Assembly (NCBI GenBank): GCA_017481725.1
Contig: JAFUOX010000074.1
Location: forward strand, 1-36,684
DNA from: Kiritimatiellia bacterium
Lineage (GTDB): Bacteria; Verrucomicrobiota; Kiritimatiellia; RFP12; UBA3636
Direction of reading: 5' to 3'
Length of the DNA stretch: 36,684 nucleotides
Below are positions 24,141-32,813 of this stretch, one piece after another (the first letter of the stretch is position 1; every line of letters begins with the position of its first letter). The notes beneath the pieces were generated by a model. The model was not told the origin of the DNA, searched no databases, and worked only from the letters and a program-made list of their open reading frames with translations. Both the position numbers and the translations under genes were made by a program.

Positions 24141-24863
24141 TTAGTCGCGCCTTCCGCCAATTAAGCCAAAGCGTACTAAATAATAGAGAAGCTGTAGCAA
24201 TGCTGAAATTGCACCTGCAACATAAGTCATAAATGCTGCATTCAACACCTTGCCAGCTGCATCAATTTCTGCCTGACTTGTAACTGCACCACACATAGCA
24301 AGCTGCTTCTTTGCTCTTGCACTTGCATCCCACTCCACAGGGAGAGTAACAACTGAGAATACAAATGCTGTACCGAAAAGAATAACTCCTGCCCAAGCAA
24401 TATAGAAACCTGTTTCTGGAGCAATAAAGCCAATTCCTGCAAGCATAATTCCTGCAATCGCAATCAACAAGCCAAAATTGCTACCAAACTGAGTGATAGG
24501 CACTAGTGCAGTACGTAGTTTCAATGGTGCATAGCCCTGTGCATGCTGCAATGCGTGGCCAGCCTCATGGCAGGCAACACCGACTGCGGCAATACTGGAC
24601 TCTCCATACACCTCTGGAGAAAGCCTTAAAACCTTTTTGCTTGGATCATAGTGGTCTGAAAGAAAGCCACTAACCTGCTCAATACGAACATCTGTTACAC
24701 CTGCACGGTGAAGCATACGCTGAGCTGCCTCTGCTCCTGTCATACCGGTTGATGTACGAGTCTTTGAATACTTGCTGAAGGTTCCTTTTACTGTTGCTGA
24801 GGCAATACCTGAAAGAATCAGTACAGGAATCATTACGATCAAATAAAGAGGGTCAAAAAACAT
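24141..24863 (-). CDS. YugP-like membrane zinc metallopeptidase
   Basis: A 240-residue integral membrane protein of the neutral zinc metallopeptidase family related to B. subtilis YugP. An N-terminal membrane segment (LYLIVMIPVLILSGIASA) is followed by a cytosolic part with the zinc motif HEAGH (99-103, in VACHEAGHALQHAQG), then several membrane segments and a C-terminal Gly/Arg tail. Substrates are unknown in the family; a role in membrane protein quality control is often suggested. AAGGAT lies upstream of the ATG at 24863. It is 90 bp upstream of htpG on the same strand, with a hairpin between them. Confidence 0.9.
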   Translation of the reverse strand: MFFDPLYLIVMIPVLILSGIASATVKGTFSKYSKTRTSTGMTGAEAAQRMLHRAGVTDVRIEQVSGFLSDHYDPSKKVLRLSPEVYGESSIAAVGVACHEAGHALQHAQGYAPLKLRTALVPITQFGSNFGLLIAIAGIMLAGIGFIAPETGFYIAWAGVILFGTAFVFSVVTLPVEWDASARAKKQLAMCGAVTSQAEIDAAGKVLNAAFMTYVAGAISALLQLLYYLVRFGLIGGRRD

Positions 24864-25078
24864 GTTTTATCCTTTCTTTTCAATTTATCAACATTTTGAA
24901 CAAATTATCACGATAATTGTACACACTACTTACAGCAAAAACTGTACCAAGTGCAAAATCAGTCATTTTTGCGTAATTTTGTCTCACTTTGGGACATAGG
25001 CTATGTGCAACCACGCACACACAGAGAGCTCGGAGAGGTTAATATCTTTTCATCGCAGACTCCGCTCTGCCATGAAGC
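24864..25078. other. Intergenic region upstream of the YugP-like gene
   Basis: No gene or clear RNA is seen. The minus-strand leader contains a short TTATCGTGATAA palindrome near 24910. No terminator is evident on the plus strand. Confidence 0.4.
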
Positions 25079-27187
25079 CTATTTTATATTGCTTACAAAA
25101 ATGTCTGGCCAACTATCATTTGAAGTATTGTAGGTAATGCGAAGCGTTTGCTTTGTCTCAACATTCATAAGGAAAATCTCATAATCACAGCTATCTTGCT
25201 CATGACCACCTGTGCTTGCCCCATATACTAGCCACTCACCATCTGGAGAAAAACGTGGAAAATACTCGTGACTATAATCACTCTCTGAATCAAAAAAGAT
25301 TTTCCCTGGTGGATCTAGTACATCACACAAAAAGATGCTATTCTTTTGCTTGCCAGGATGATTCATATATGCAAATTCTGTACTTCCACTTTTTCTCCAT
25401 ACAGCCTGACAACCAGAATCTATCTTTTGAAGCTTCTTTCCATCCTTAGATATGCTTGCAATATAATTCATGCGTCCACGAAGCGTTACAAGTAAACTTG
25501 GCTCTGTATCGTTTATATCTGGAATTGTTATCTGTGTACCTTCTACAATTGGCGCAATACCACTCTTTAATATTACCTTATCTTCTGTAGTAATAACGCC
25601 ATTCTCCTCTATCAATGTTGCTTGAACTAACTCGGAGGAATTATTTCGCATAAAAACAACAGAGCGACCACTTGGGTCCCACACCGCCATAAACGCATTT
25701 GTGGCAAGCAAGCACTCTTCTCCCTTTTCAAAATCATAAAGATATGTATCCCACTTACTCATATTGCGTAGTGATACCCATGGCTCTGTAGAACGAGAGA
25801 AAACAAATCGTTTTCCGTCAGGAGAAATAATTGGATATGTATCTGTAAAGCCCGAATTTGTTAGTTTTGTGATTTCTCCAGAAGCAATATCTTGAGAATA
25901 AATACTATGTAAGCCATCTCTATTTGAGCTCCATACAATTCTTCCTTGAAGCCCATTAACAAATGCTTTTCTATGCTCAATCTCACTAGCAGGTATTTCT
26001 ACACTACTACCCTTTTCTGGCGGCGTAAGGCGTCCACCCTTAACAAAGCTTCTATAGGATAAAAATAGAAAGCCCAATGCTATTACAATAGTTCCAAGTA
26101 GCACACAGGCGCTCAACAGCTTTTGCCATACAACTCGCTTACCATCCGTTGCCTTTACTGTTGGATTAGTCTTACCATCTGTCTTCCAAACAAATGCAAT
26201 CAAAGATATAGCACCCAAAGAATAATCGATGATTTGGCTAATAAAATGCATTGCAAACATAGCAATTACCACAAACTTTAAGGTCTCTTCTCCAAAGCCC
26301 ATGAGCTTAAATGCAGATATACCACCTGTTTCATATGTACCAAAGCTCATAAAGGAAGGGACTGGTAAAGCTGCAGAACCCTCTGCACCTATCAAAGCTA
26401 AAACTACTTGTGAGCTTGATGCAGCTGCCAATTCCGCAGAAAGCGGTATCACAACCGCCTGGAATAGGAACAATAAGCCAATATACTTACATGCTCTAAC
26501 ACAAACGGATAGAAGCAACACCGGCAAAAGCTTACCACTCTTTCTCACTGCTACAACAGAAGTGGCTGTGTCTGATAATAAATTAAGAAGAACAATCATA
26601 AATTTCGGAAGTTGTATAAAGCGATTACGAACACGCTCTGCTAGCTTTCCAAAATAAGGAAGAATATAAAATATTCCAACACCACCAACAACGCAAAGCA
26701 ATATTAGCATTATTACAGAGCCAACCAACGAAATACTATTGGTTGCTAATGGAAGAGCAACTGCAAATACAAGAAGTAACCCAATAAAATCAAAAAGCAC
26801 TGAAATCGAAAGCGAAGAAAGACCATCTGCAACAGCAATGCCACAGCCTCGCTTTAAAAGTGCGACATAGCTTAATTCTCCAATTCTTGCCGGAAGCATA
26901 TCTACAAATGCTCCGCGAACAAAGGTCACAAAAATCATTGGTGTGAGCTTCACTTCGGTGCCAGCACTCTTGAGCAAAATCTTTGCTCTTGCTGCTCTAA
27001 AGAAGGTTTGAAATAATTGGCAAACAAGATATATTGCAATATAAAACATGATAGCAGATTTTGCTGCATCTACAATTGTGGCAATAGACACATCCCCATG
27101 CTCGCCAGAAACAAGATTTAAAAGTAGTCCAACAAGAAAAATCGAAACAATAATTGAAACAACAAATTTTATAATACTTTTCTTCAT
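25079..27187 (-). CDS. Flippase-like (LPG synthase TM/UPF0104) domain fused to a TolB-like beta-propeller
   Basis: A 702-residue two-part protein. Residues 1-345 form about eight membrane segments of the lysylphosphatidylglycerol-synthase TM/UPF0104 flippase-like family (FVRGAFVDMLPARIGELSYV is the typical conserved loop). Another membrane segment (about 360-385) leads to an extracytoplasmic C-terminal half with PD40/TolB-like propeller blades: IVWSSNRDG, YPIISPDGKRFVFSRS, AVWDPSGRSVVFMRN, and YFPRFSPDGEWLVYGAS. AGGAGAT three bases before the ATG at 27187 fixes the start; a TTG at 27202 precedes that site. The N-half may move a lipid or glycolipid; the propeller may bind protein or glycan. 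The combination is unusual; function unknown. Confidence 0.82.
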   Translation of the reverse strand: MKKSIIKFVVSIIVSIFLVGLLLNLVSGEHGDVSIATIVDAAKSAIMFYIAIYLVCQLFQTFFRAARAKILLKSAGTEVKLTPMIFVTFVRGAFVDMLPARIGELSYVALLKRGCGIAVADGLSSLSISVLFDFIGLLLVFAVALPLATNSISLVGSVIMLILLCVVGGVGIFYILPYFGKLAERVRNRFIQLPKFMIVLLNLLSDTATSVVAVRKSGKLLPVLLLSVCVRACKYIGLLFLFQAVVIPLSAELAAASSSQVVLALIGAEGSAALPVPSFMSFGTYETGGISAFKLMGFGEETLKFVVIAMFAMHFISQIIDYSLGAISLIAFVWKTDGKTNPTVKATDGKRVVWQKLLSACVLLGTIVIALGFLFLSYRSFVKGGRLTPPEKGSSVEIPASEIEHRKAFVNGLQGRIVWSSNRDGLHSIYSQDIASGEITKLTNSGFTDTYPIISPDGKRFVFSRSTEPWVSLRNMSKWDTYLYDFEKGEECLLATNAFMAVWDPSGRSVVFMRNNSSELVQATLIEENGVITTEDKVILKSGIAPIVEGTQITIPDINDTEPSLLVTLRGRMNYIASISKDGKKLQKIDSGCQAVWRKSGSTEFAYMNHPGKQKNSIFLCDVLDPPGKIFFDSESDYSHEYFPRFSPDGEWLVYGASTGGHEQDSCDYEIFLMNVETKQTLRITYNTSNDSWPDIFVSNIK

Positions 27188-27293
27188 TTTATCTCCTAAC
27201 AAATCAATTTTCAGCTCATTGTTTTATAAGCAAACGACTCTTCACCCAACAAATCAAAAAAATATGTTTTTAAGAAATTAAGCTAATAAATTT

Positions 27294-27370
27294 TGCACTT
27301 CAAACCATCACACTGTTTGCACTAGCGTGCACCAAAGCAACTAAAAGCCGCTTCTCCATACTCTTCCAGC
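27294..27370 (+). repeat. Internally deleted copy of the 262-bp dispersed repeat
   Basis: It starts with the repeat's left motif (GCACTTCAAACCATCAC, like GCACTTTAAGCCATCAC in the full copy) and passes straight to the right end (GCTTCTCCATACTCTTCCA). The small stem GCAC TAGC GTGC replaces GTGC TAAC GCAC of the full copy, so paired positions changed together while pairing was kept. Confidence 0.7.
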
Positions 27371-27611
27371 CCGCGAGCGCGATGCACGAGACGCCAAAGG
27401 GACGCAGAGACGCGGAGGCCGCAGAGGTCGCAGAGACGTGACGCCGAAAAAACACTAGCGGAATGAGCTTTGCCTTGGATATTGCTTTATCTTTCAAAGC
27501 AATTGGACAAATCTCATCCACTAGTGTGCTCGCCCAGAAGACTATTAAGATGCGGAGGCGATGCATGTGATGCACGAGATTCACTGGACGCCAAAGGGAC
27601 GCAGAGACTTC
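27371..27611 (-). repeat. Inverted, diverged copy of the dispersed repeat
   Basis: Read on the minus strand it matches the order of the full copy: a CGTGCATCAC-like left part, CTCCGCATCTT, TTCTGGGCGAGCACACTAG, a long hairpin, CCGCTAGTGTT, then GCGACCTCTGCGG...CGTCTCTGCGTCCCTTT. It stands head to head with the full + copy that follows. The flanks are clearly homologous, but the hairpin stem inside is a different sequence. Confidence 0.75.
27451..27528. repeat. Long imperfect hairpin with ACACTAG ends (type 2 stem)
   Basis: The outer arms CACTAGCGGAATGAG (27453-27467) and CTCATCCACTAGTG (27513-27526) pair with one bulge. The inner arms ATTGCTTT (27481-27488) and AAAGCAAT (27496-27503) pair perfectly around loop ATCTTTC, and TTTGCC/GGACAAA lies between them. 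Almost the whole 78 nt pairs with itself. Confidence 0.85.
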
Positions 27612-27873
27612 GCACTTTAAGCCATCACGTGCAGAAGCTCCGCGTCTTTGCATTCTTGTGGGCGAACACACTAGCGCTTGGAAGTTGCCTTTGCGACAAC
27701 AGGAGCAAAACAAGGCAACGACAAGCGGTAGTGTTATCATCGATACCACCATACAAGCCACCACGCAAGCCTCTGCGTCCTCTGCGTCCTTTGCGTCTCT
27801 GCGTCCCTTTTTCGCACTTTTGAAGTGTGCTAACGCACGCAAAGCGACTGGAAGTTGCTTCTCCATACTTTTC
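27612..27873 (+). repeat. Full copy of the 262-bp dispersed repeat
   Basis: From GCACTTTAAGCCATCAC to CTTCTCCATACTTTTC. It contains the long hairpin 27665-27735, a GC-rich array of three 9-bp CCTCTGCGT-type units plus an 8-bp unit (27770-27804), and two short stems at its right end (GTGC TAAC GCAC; AAGCGACT GGA AGTTGCTT). Over 27663-27819 it differs from the copy at the window end by one base. It ends 8 bp from the nrnA stop. A minus-strand ORF of DAKDAEDAE type runs through it but shows no sign of protein-level selection. Confidence 0.9.
27665..27735. repeat. Long hairpin with ACACTAG ends (type 1 stem)
   Basis: ACACTA-G-CGCTTG pairs with CAAGCG-G-TAGTGT (6 bp, one G-G mismatch, 6 bp). Then GTTGCCTT (27684-27691) pairs with AAGGCAAC (27712-27719), and TTGC/GCAA close an inner loop. 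It occupies the same place in the repeat as 27451-27528, with the same outer ends but an unrelated inner stem. Confidence 0.88.
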
Positions 27874-27881
27874 TCAAACTG

Positions 27882-28898
27882 CTAACTTCTCTCCACTAAA
27901 CTAGCCAATATTTCAAATAGTTTAGCACGGACCTGCTCAAGCGTTGCGTCCTTGATAGATGCGCCTGCTGCACGAACATGACCTCCACCTCCGAGCTTTG
28001 CACAAATTGCAGCTGCGTCGTATGGCTCCTTTGTACGCAGACTTATGTTTACTGGCGCACTAGGCTCAGGCTGACGGATAAATGCAGCCATTTCCACTCC
28101 ACAAATTGAGCGCACAACATCCACAAAATTCTCTGAATCTGAGCCAACGCAGCCCTCTGCAGCAAAATCTTCACTTGTTAAGAAGCCTATCGCAATCTTT
28201 CCCTGTGCTTCTACAGTGATGCTGCTGATCAAACGCTGCTGAAGCTTTAGTCGCTTTAATGGTTGAGAACCATATACCTGCTCATTGATATATTCTGAGC
28301 GAACGCCCTCTGCTAAGAGCTTTGCTCCTACCTCAAGCGTCAATGGAGAGGTACAACTATAGGCATAACGCCCCGTATCTGTCACAATACCAACCCAAAG
28401 TGCCTCTGCTATTGCCGCATCAAATTTGGTGCGTGGCATTGCTGCAAGAAGCTGATACACCAGCTCTGAAGTAGCTGCTGCACCCTCATCAATCAATACT
28501 TCTCGAGCAAAGCCTTCCTTGTAGCCCATGTGGTGATCAATACAAAGAGCCACTCCAATTTTAGGGAAGCTTTCTTGTAGCTGCTCTGGCAAGCGTTTTA
28601 CTCCATTGCAATCAAGAACAATTAGAAAATCACTTTCCTGCAATTCCTCGTGAGAAATCACATACTCCATGCCCTGAAGAAAAGCATACTCTGGGCGAAG
28701 CTCTGAAAAGCCTGTGCAAAACGCATTAAATCCTTGGCTACGCAACCCCAAGCATAAGCCCAACATTGAGCCATAAGCATCTCCATCAGGATGAATATGT
28801 GCTGAAATAACAATGCGTGTGGCAGGGTCTAATCCATCAAGATATGTGGCAATCCTCTTTAGCTGCTCTAAAAACATAGCATTATTTTCTTTATTCAT
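27882..28898 (-). CDS. nrnA: DHH/DHHA1 phosphoesterase, NrnA-like
   Basis: A 338-residue DHH-family protein of the NrnA type, which degrades short RNA oligonucleotides and often also converts pAp to AMP. DHH motifs: HIHPDGDAYGS (34-44), VLDCNG (94-99) and DHHMG (121-125; the family motif itself). The DHHA1 domain near the C-terminus carries GGGGHVRAAG (303-312), the substrate-binding glycine loop. The ATG at 28898 overlaps the stop of the upstream TIM-barrel gene by 8 bp, with AAGGTGAT upstream; a TTG at 28904 is less likely. Last gene of the six-gene minus-strand run. Together with RNase R it supplies terminal RNA turnover. Confidence 0.9.
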   Translation of the reverse strand: MNKENNAMFLEQLKRIATYLDGLDPATRIVISAHIHPDGDAYGSMLGLCLGLRSQGFNAFCTGFSELRPEYAFLQGMEYVISHEELQESDFLIVLDCNGVKRLPEQLQESFPKIGVALCIDHHMGYKEGFAREVLIDEGAAATSELVYQLLAAMPRTKFDAAIAEALWVGIVTDTGRYAYSCTSPLTLEVGAKLLAEGVRSEYINEQVYGSQPLKRLKLQQRLISSITVEAQGKIAIGFLTSEDFAAEGCVGSDSENFVDVVRSICGVEMAAFIRQPEPSAPVNISLRTKEPYDAAAICAKLGGGGHVRAAGASIKDATLEQVRAKLFEILASLVERS

Positions 28899-30045
28899 TT
28901 TCAATCACCTTACTAAAGCAATTTTCTCTTGCCCACCTTAGCTCACCAAGAAGTCCCTCTTTGATGTCTATTGCTGCACCACTACAACTATTCCAGACCT
29001 CCCAAGTATAGGTTTCACACTCAAAGTGCTGGCAGCCTGATGCGGCAAGTGCCTCTGCAAAGGCTGCTGATTTTAGCTCCTCAGCTGTGCTTCCCAATAA
29101 GCCTGTTGGTGTGATGTATAGCGGCACATGGAAATGTACTCTCAGCTCAGCACCCTCTTGAGAAGCAAATTCAAGTGCTTGAGGAATATCATCGGCACGA
29201 TTAATTGCACCATCAGCAGTGCGTTGAACAGTCTGGTGCAAATATGTGCTTTCATTATACTGTGCAAGAATTGCCCTGCCCTCAGCTGTATCAGGAAGCA
29301 CCATAGCTGCACTTAACTGAACCTTGCCTATAAAGATGCCATTTGAGGTAAGCTCACGCACAGCAGCTGCTAAATTTTCAAATTCAACGCTTTGGTGAGC
29401 GGTATCAAAGCAAATACCGAGGTAGCGCTCTAGCTCTGGAGTTAGACCTGCCTCACGGAGCTGCTTAAAGAAATCAATTAGCTCAGGCGTTGTTTCTGGA
29501 TAGCAGCCAGGCTCTGCCTCAATACAAAGCACAATGCGCTTCCCATATTTCTCTTCTACTCCCTGCAAATGCTTAGCTGCGGCAATATAATTTTCTATTG
29601 CTTTGGCATGAGGCTCATTCCATGCCTTGAAATTTGCTGGCGATGTGGAAATGCTCCCATACTCAACATTATCCGGAAGAAGCTGAGCAAGAATATTTGC
29701 AGAACGCTTTGTATATTCTAAGCGTTCCTCCATATCCCACGCAGGGCGATACACCTCATCCTTTACTTGAACACCATGAAATGTACCAAAAGGAAAAGCA
29801 TTCATTGTAAAAGCAAAAAGCCTATTGCTACGCATTAGCTGAAGAAGCGCCTGAAGCAAAAATGGATTTGTGGTAAGCTCATCAACAGCCTTTGCAGCAA
29901 GCCTAAGCCCCACCCCAAAGCGTTCACCAAAAAGAGAAAACTCTTTGCCTATTGGTGCGGCAAAATCTGTTATTGCCTGCATAACATCACCAATGCCCTC
30001 GCCTTTATGGACATTCATGCAGTATGTCAAAAACTTTTTACTCAT
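28891..30045 (-). CDS. EboE-like TIM-barrel protein
   Basis: A 384-residue xylose-isomerase-like TIM-barrel protein whose pattern fits EboE, a part of the ebo gene cluster linked in cyanobacteria and other phyla to moving metabolite precursors to the periplasm. Family-like stretches: LTYCMNVHKGEGIGDV (6-21), FGVGLRLAAKAVDEL, FTMNAFPFGTFHGVQVK, YGSISTSP, LCIEAEPG and GICFDTAHQSVEFE. Metal-type residues are visible in EAEPG and DTAH. No eboA, B, C, D or F gene is nearby; it sits between nfo and nrnA. AAGGAG lies 5-6 nt before the ATG. The match rests on remembered family pattern, so a general sugar isomerase is the alternative. Confidence 0.7.
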   Translation of the reverse strand: MSKKFLTYCMNVHKGEGIGDVMQAITDFAAPIGKEFSLFGERFGVGLRLAAKAVDELTTNPFLLQALLQLMRSNRLFAFTMNAFPFGTFHGVQVKDEVYRPAWDMEERLEYTKRSANILAQLLPDNVEYGSISTSPANFKAWNEPHAKAIENYIAAAKHLQGVEEKYGKRIVLCIEAEPGCYPETTPELIDFFKQLREAGLTPELERYLGICFDTAHQSVEFENLAAAVRELTSNGIFIGKVQLSAAMVLPDTAEGRAILAQYNESTYLHQTVQRTADGAINRADDIPQALEFASQEGAELRVHFHVPLYITPTGLLGSTAEELKSAAFAEALAASGCQHFECETYTWEVWNSCSGAAIDIKEGLLGELRWARENCFSKVIENE

Positions 30046-30073
30046 CGCTTCTCCTTGTTTTAGCGTAAGTGCA

Positions 30074-30919
30074 CTACTTGCGTAAGTCTTTCAGTAAGGC
30101 AATTTCCTTTGCATAGCCATCAAGCTCATTTGGCGTTTCCAATAGGAATGGGAGATGGCGTAGCTTTGGATGGTTAATTATGCGAGCAAGAGCATCAACA
30201 GGAAGCTGCCCCTCGCCAAGCTTTGCGTGACGGTCCTTATGAGCAGCAAGCGTATTCAAGCTTCCATTAAGATGAATTGCCTTTAGTCTATCAAGACCAA
30301 TAACACTATCAAATTCAGAAATAACACCATCTAAATCAGAGACAATATCGTAGCCGCCATCCCAAATGTGGCAAGTATCAAGGCAAACACCAAGCTGTTG
30401 AGATAATTCAACCTTATCAATAATTGTGCGAAGCTCCTCAAAGCTTCTGCCTATCTCGCTGCCCTTTCCTGCCATTGTCTCAAGCAAAACAAGCGTGCTT
30501 TGCTCAGGCGAAAGGATTCGATTCAATAAATCACAAATAAGCTCAATGCCCTTCTCTACACCCTGCTGCACGTGACTACCAGGATGAAAATTGTAGTAGC
30601 TGTTAGGAGTATATTCAAGACGCTTTAGGTCATCCGACATTACCTCAAAAGCAAACTCACGAATACGCTCATCTGCAGCACAAGCATTAAGTGTGTATGG
30701 GGCATGGGCAACTATTGGCCCAATATCATTTTCTTCTGCTAGCTTTAGATAAGCATCAACATCCTTTTGTGAAATTGGCTTTGCTGCACCGCCACGTGGA
30801 TTGCGGGTAAAGAACTGAAAGGTGTTTGCACCAATTTCAAGTGCTGTCTTACCCATTGCCAAATAACCATTAGAGGAGGATAAATGGCAGCCAACCTTAA
30901 ATACATCCGTATTACTCAT
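30074..30919 (-). CDS. nfo: Endonuclease IV (apurinic/apyrimidinic endonuclease)
   Basis: Zn-dependent AP endonuclease of base-excision repair; it cuts 5' of abasic sites and removes 3' blocks. The 281 residues keep the AP endonuclease 2 signatures: [20 protein letters not shown] (His ligand), NFHPGSH (His), LLETMAGKG (Glu), [13 protein letters not shown] (Asp/His), HLNGS (His; usually HLNDS, so the Asp is Gly here), [11 protein letters not shown] (Asp, His) and LLETP (Glu). All expected zinc ligands are present. The start overlaps the end of hisF by 8 bp. Confidence 0.95.
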   Translation of the reverse strand: MSNTDVFKVGCHLSSSNGYLAMGKTALEIGANTFQFFTRNPRGGAAKPISQKDVDAYLKLAEENDIGPIVAHAPYTLNACAADERIREFAFEVMSDDLKRLEYTPNSYYNFHPGSHVQQGVEKGIELICDLLNRILSPEQSTLVLLETMAGKGSEIGRSFEELRTIIDKVELSQQLGVCLDTCHIWDGGYDIVSDLDGVISEFDSVIGLDRLKAIHLNGSLNTLAAHKDRHAKLGEGQLPVDALARIINHPKLRHLPFLLETPNELDGYAKEIALLKDLRK

Positions 30920-31694
30920 AACACATCCTTACTGGAACATTTAACTCATGCAAGCGATCCTTGATGCTCTTAATGGTGTATTCACCTGTGTGAACCATAC
31001 CAGCAACAATAGCAGCATCTGCATGAGCAATATTCAAGGCATCTGCAAGATGCTCTGGCTTACCTGCTCCACCAGAAGCAACAACAGGAATACCAACTGC
31101 ATCTGCAATTAGCTGCGTAATCTCAAGCTGAAAGCCTGCGCGTGTGCCATCTGCATCAACTGAGTTTACAACAATCTCACCGGCACCCTCACCCTCTGCG
31201 CGCTTTGCCCATTCAACCGCATCAATACCTGTGCGATTGCGGAAACCGCGTGTAGTAATCTCGTAGCCAGATGGACATTTTGCCAAATCATCTGTCTTTA
31301 CAGGGTCCATACCAAGCACAATGCACTGAGAGCCAAATGCACGAGCTCCCTCGCCAATCAAGGCTGGCTTAGCTACTGCTAGCGAATTAACAGAAACCTT
31401 CTCCGCTCCAGCAAGTAAAATCTTTGACATATCCTCAAGAGAGGAAACACCACCACCAACCGCAAATGGAATGCGAATAGCCTTTGCAACTGCTGCTACC
31501 ATTGCTAAATCTGTTGGTCTATGCTCGGCAGAGGCTGTAATATCATAAACAACTAGCTCATCGCAACCCTCAAGATAATAACGCTCTGCAAGCTCTACTG
31601 GGTCGCCTAAATCAATGTTATTCTGAAATTTCACACCCTTTGTTACACGATTCTTGATTACATCGAGGCATGGGATAATTCGTCTTGTTAGCAT
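30912..31694 (-). CDS. hisF: Imidazole glycerol phosphate synthase subunit HisF
   Basis: Cyclase subunit of IGP synthase, which uses ammonia from HisH to make IGP and AICAR in histidine synthesis. The 260-residue (beta/alpha)8 barrel has both catalytic aspartates: Asp11 in IIPCLDV and Asp130 in VLGMD. Phosphate-binding glycines appear in AVGGGVSS and VVASGGAGK. The usual NSVDxDGTxxG loop is present. hisH is not adjacent; here hisF is followed by nfo (8-bp overlap) and preceded by queA, so it is part of a mixed housekeeping operon. GGAG precedes the ATG. Confidence 0.96.
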   Translation of the reverse strand: MLTRRIIPCLDVIKNRVTKGVKFQNNIDLGDPVELAERYYLEGCDELVVYDITASAEHRPTDLAMVAAVAKAIRIPFAVGGGVSSLEDMSKILLAGAEKVSVNSLAVAKPALIGEGARAFGSQCIVLGMDPVKTDDLAKCPSGYEITTRGFRNRTGIDAVEWAKRAEGEGAGEIVVNSVDADGTRAGFQLEITQLIADAVGIPVVASGGAGKPEHLADALNIAHADAAIVAGMVHTGEYTIKSIKDRLHELNVPVRMCYE

Positions 31695-31726
31695 TTTTAC
31701 TCCGTAATATCAATTTGGGTTTGTGA

Positions 31727-32779
31727 TTAAATTATTAGCATGCAATCGCCATAGCTATAAAAGCGATACTTCTCTTGAATTGCTGCTTGATAAGCCTTAA
31801 AAATTTTATCGCTACCAGCAAGGGCACAAATCATCATAAGCAAGGTAGAGCAAGGCAGATGAAAATTTGTTAGCATTATATCTACTGCCTTAAACTCATA
31901 CGGTGGATAGATAAAAGCTGTGCTACGGGCCTTCTCTGCTGTCACCACACCATTATGAGAGGAAGCAGAGGTCTCAAGAGTGCGCACGCTTGTGCTACCA
32001 ACTGCAAGGACTCTGCCACCGCGTGCCTTACACGCTGCCACAGCAGCAGCAGTTGACTTTGGCACCTCATAGCGCTCTGCATCCATCACATGCTCCTCAA
32101 CATTTGCTACCTTAACTGGTCTAAATGTACCAGGGCCAACATGTAGAGTCACAAACTCGCGGGCAACACCCTTCTCTGAAAGCTTATCAAGTAGAGCATT
32201 TGAAAAATGTAATCCCGCTGTAGGTGCAGCAACTGCTCCAACCTCGCGTGCATACACAGTTTGGTAACGCTCCTTATCCATCTCTACACGCTTATCGCCA
32301 TTTGCACGATGAATATATGGTGGGACTGGTGGCACTCCATGCTTATCAAGGATTTCAAAGAAATCACCCTCAGAAGCAACTGTTACATCAACCTTGCCAT
32401 CCTCATATTTTGCCTGAACCGTCGCTTTAATCTCTCCCTCAGCAAGAAGCATTACTGCTCCCGGACGCATTGGGCGAGAGCTCTTGCACATCACAGTCCA
32501 TGCACCTGGCATTCTAACTGATGGCTCAATAAAAAGCACCTCCACCTTGCCAGGTGTATCCTCCCATGTGCCAAATGCACGTGCAGAGAAAACGCGTGTA
32601 TCATTAAACACCATCAAATCATTTGGTGTTAAATAATCAACAATATCGGCAATATGCTTATGCTCAATTTCTCCTGTATCGCGATGCAATACAAGCATAC
32701 GGGAAATACCACGCTCCTTAGGTGGCTCCTGAGCAATCAACTCTTCTGGTAAAATATAATCAAAATCTGAAGTTAACAT
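31727..32779 (-). CDS. queA: S-adenosylmethionine:tRNA ribosyltransferase-isomerase QueA
   Basis: Makes epoxyqueuosine in tRNA by transferring the ribosyl part of SAM to preQ1. The 350-residue protein has the QueA marks: N-terminal FDYILPEELIAQEPPKERG (6-24), MVFNDTRVFSARAFG, VPPYIH, AAPTAGLHFS, LHVGPGTFRPV, and C-terminal MLTNFHLPCSTLLMMICALAG. No clear ribosome site precedes the ATG at 32779. It lies 34 bp after the GT9 gene and 32 bp before hisF. No other queuosine genes are in the window. Confidence 0.96.
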   Translation of the reverse strand: MLTSDFDYILPEELIAQEPPKERGISRMLVLHRDTGEIEHKHIADIVDYLTPNDLMVFNDTRVFSARAFGTWEDTPGKVEVLFIEPSVRMPGAWTVMCKSSRPMRPGAVMLLAEGEIKATVQAKYEDGKVDVTVASEGDFFEILDKHGVPPVPPYIHRANGDKRVEMDKERYQTVYAREVGAVAAPTAGLHFSNALLDKLSEKGVAREFVTLHVGPGTFRPVKVANVEEHVMDAERYEVPKSTAAAVAACKARGGRVLAVGSTSVRTLETSASSHNGVVTAEKARSTAFIYPPYEFKAVDIMLTNFHLPCSTLLMMICALAGSDKIFKAYQAAIQEKYRFYSYGDCMLII

Positions 32780-32813
32780 AAATAATTAAAATTTTTTTTT
32801 ACTTTTATTCTTA

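Noticed and set aside
27451..27735. Integron attC sites
   Set aside because: The long hairpins with conserved ends resemble attC in form, but the end motifs RYYYAAC and GTTRRRY are absent, and no gene cassettes or integrase are present.
27300..27866. 188-residue minus-strand ORF rich in DAKDAEDAE
   Set aside because: It is pieced together from two or three repeat copies in opposite orientations. Differences between copies are mostly amino-acid changing, so it looks like chance coding in a structured repeat.
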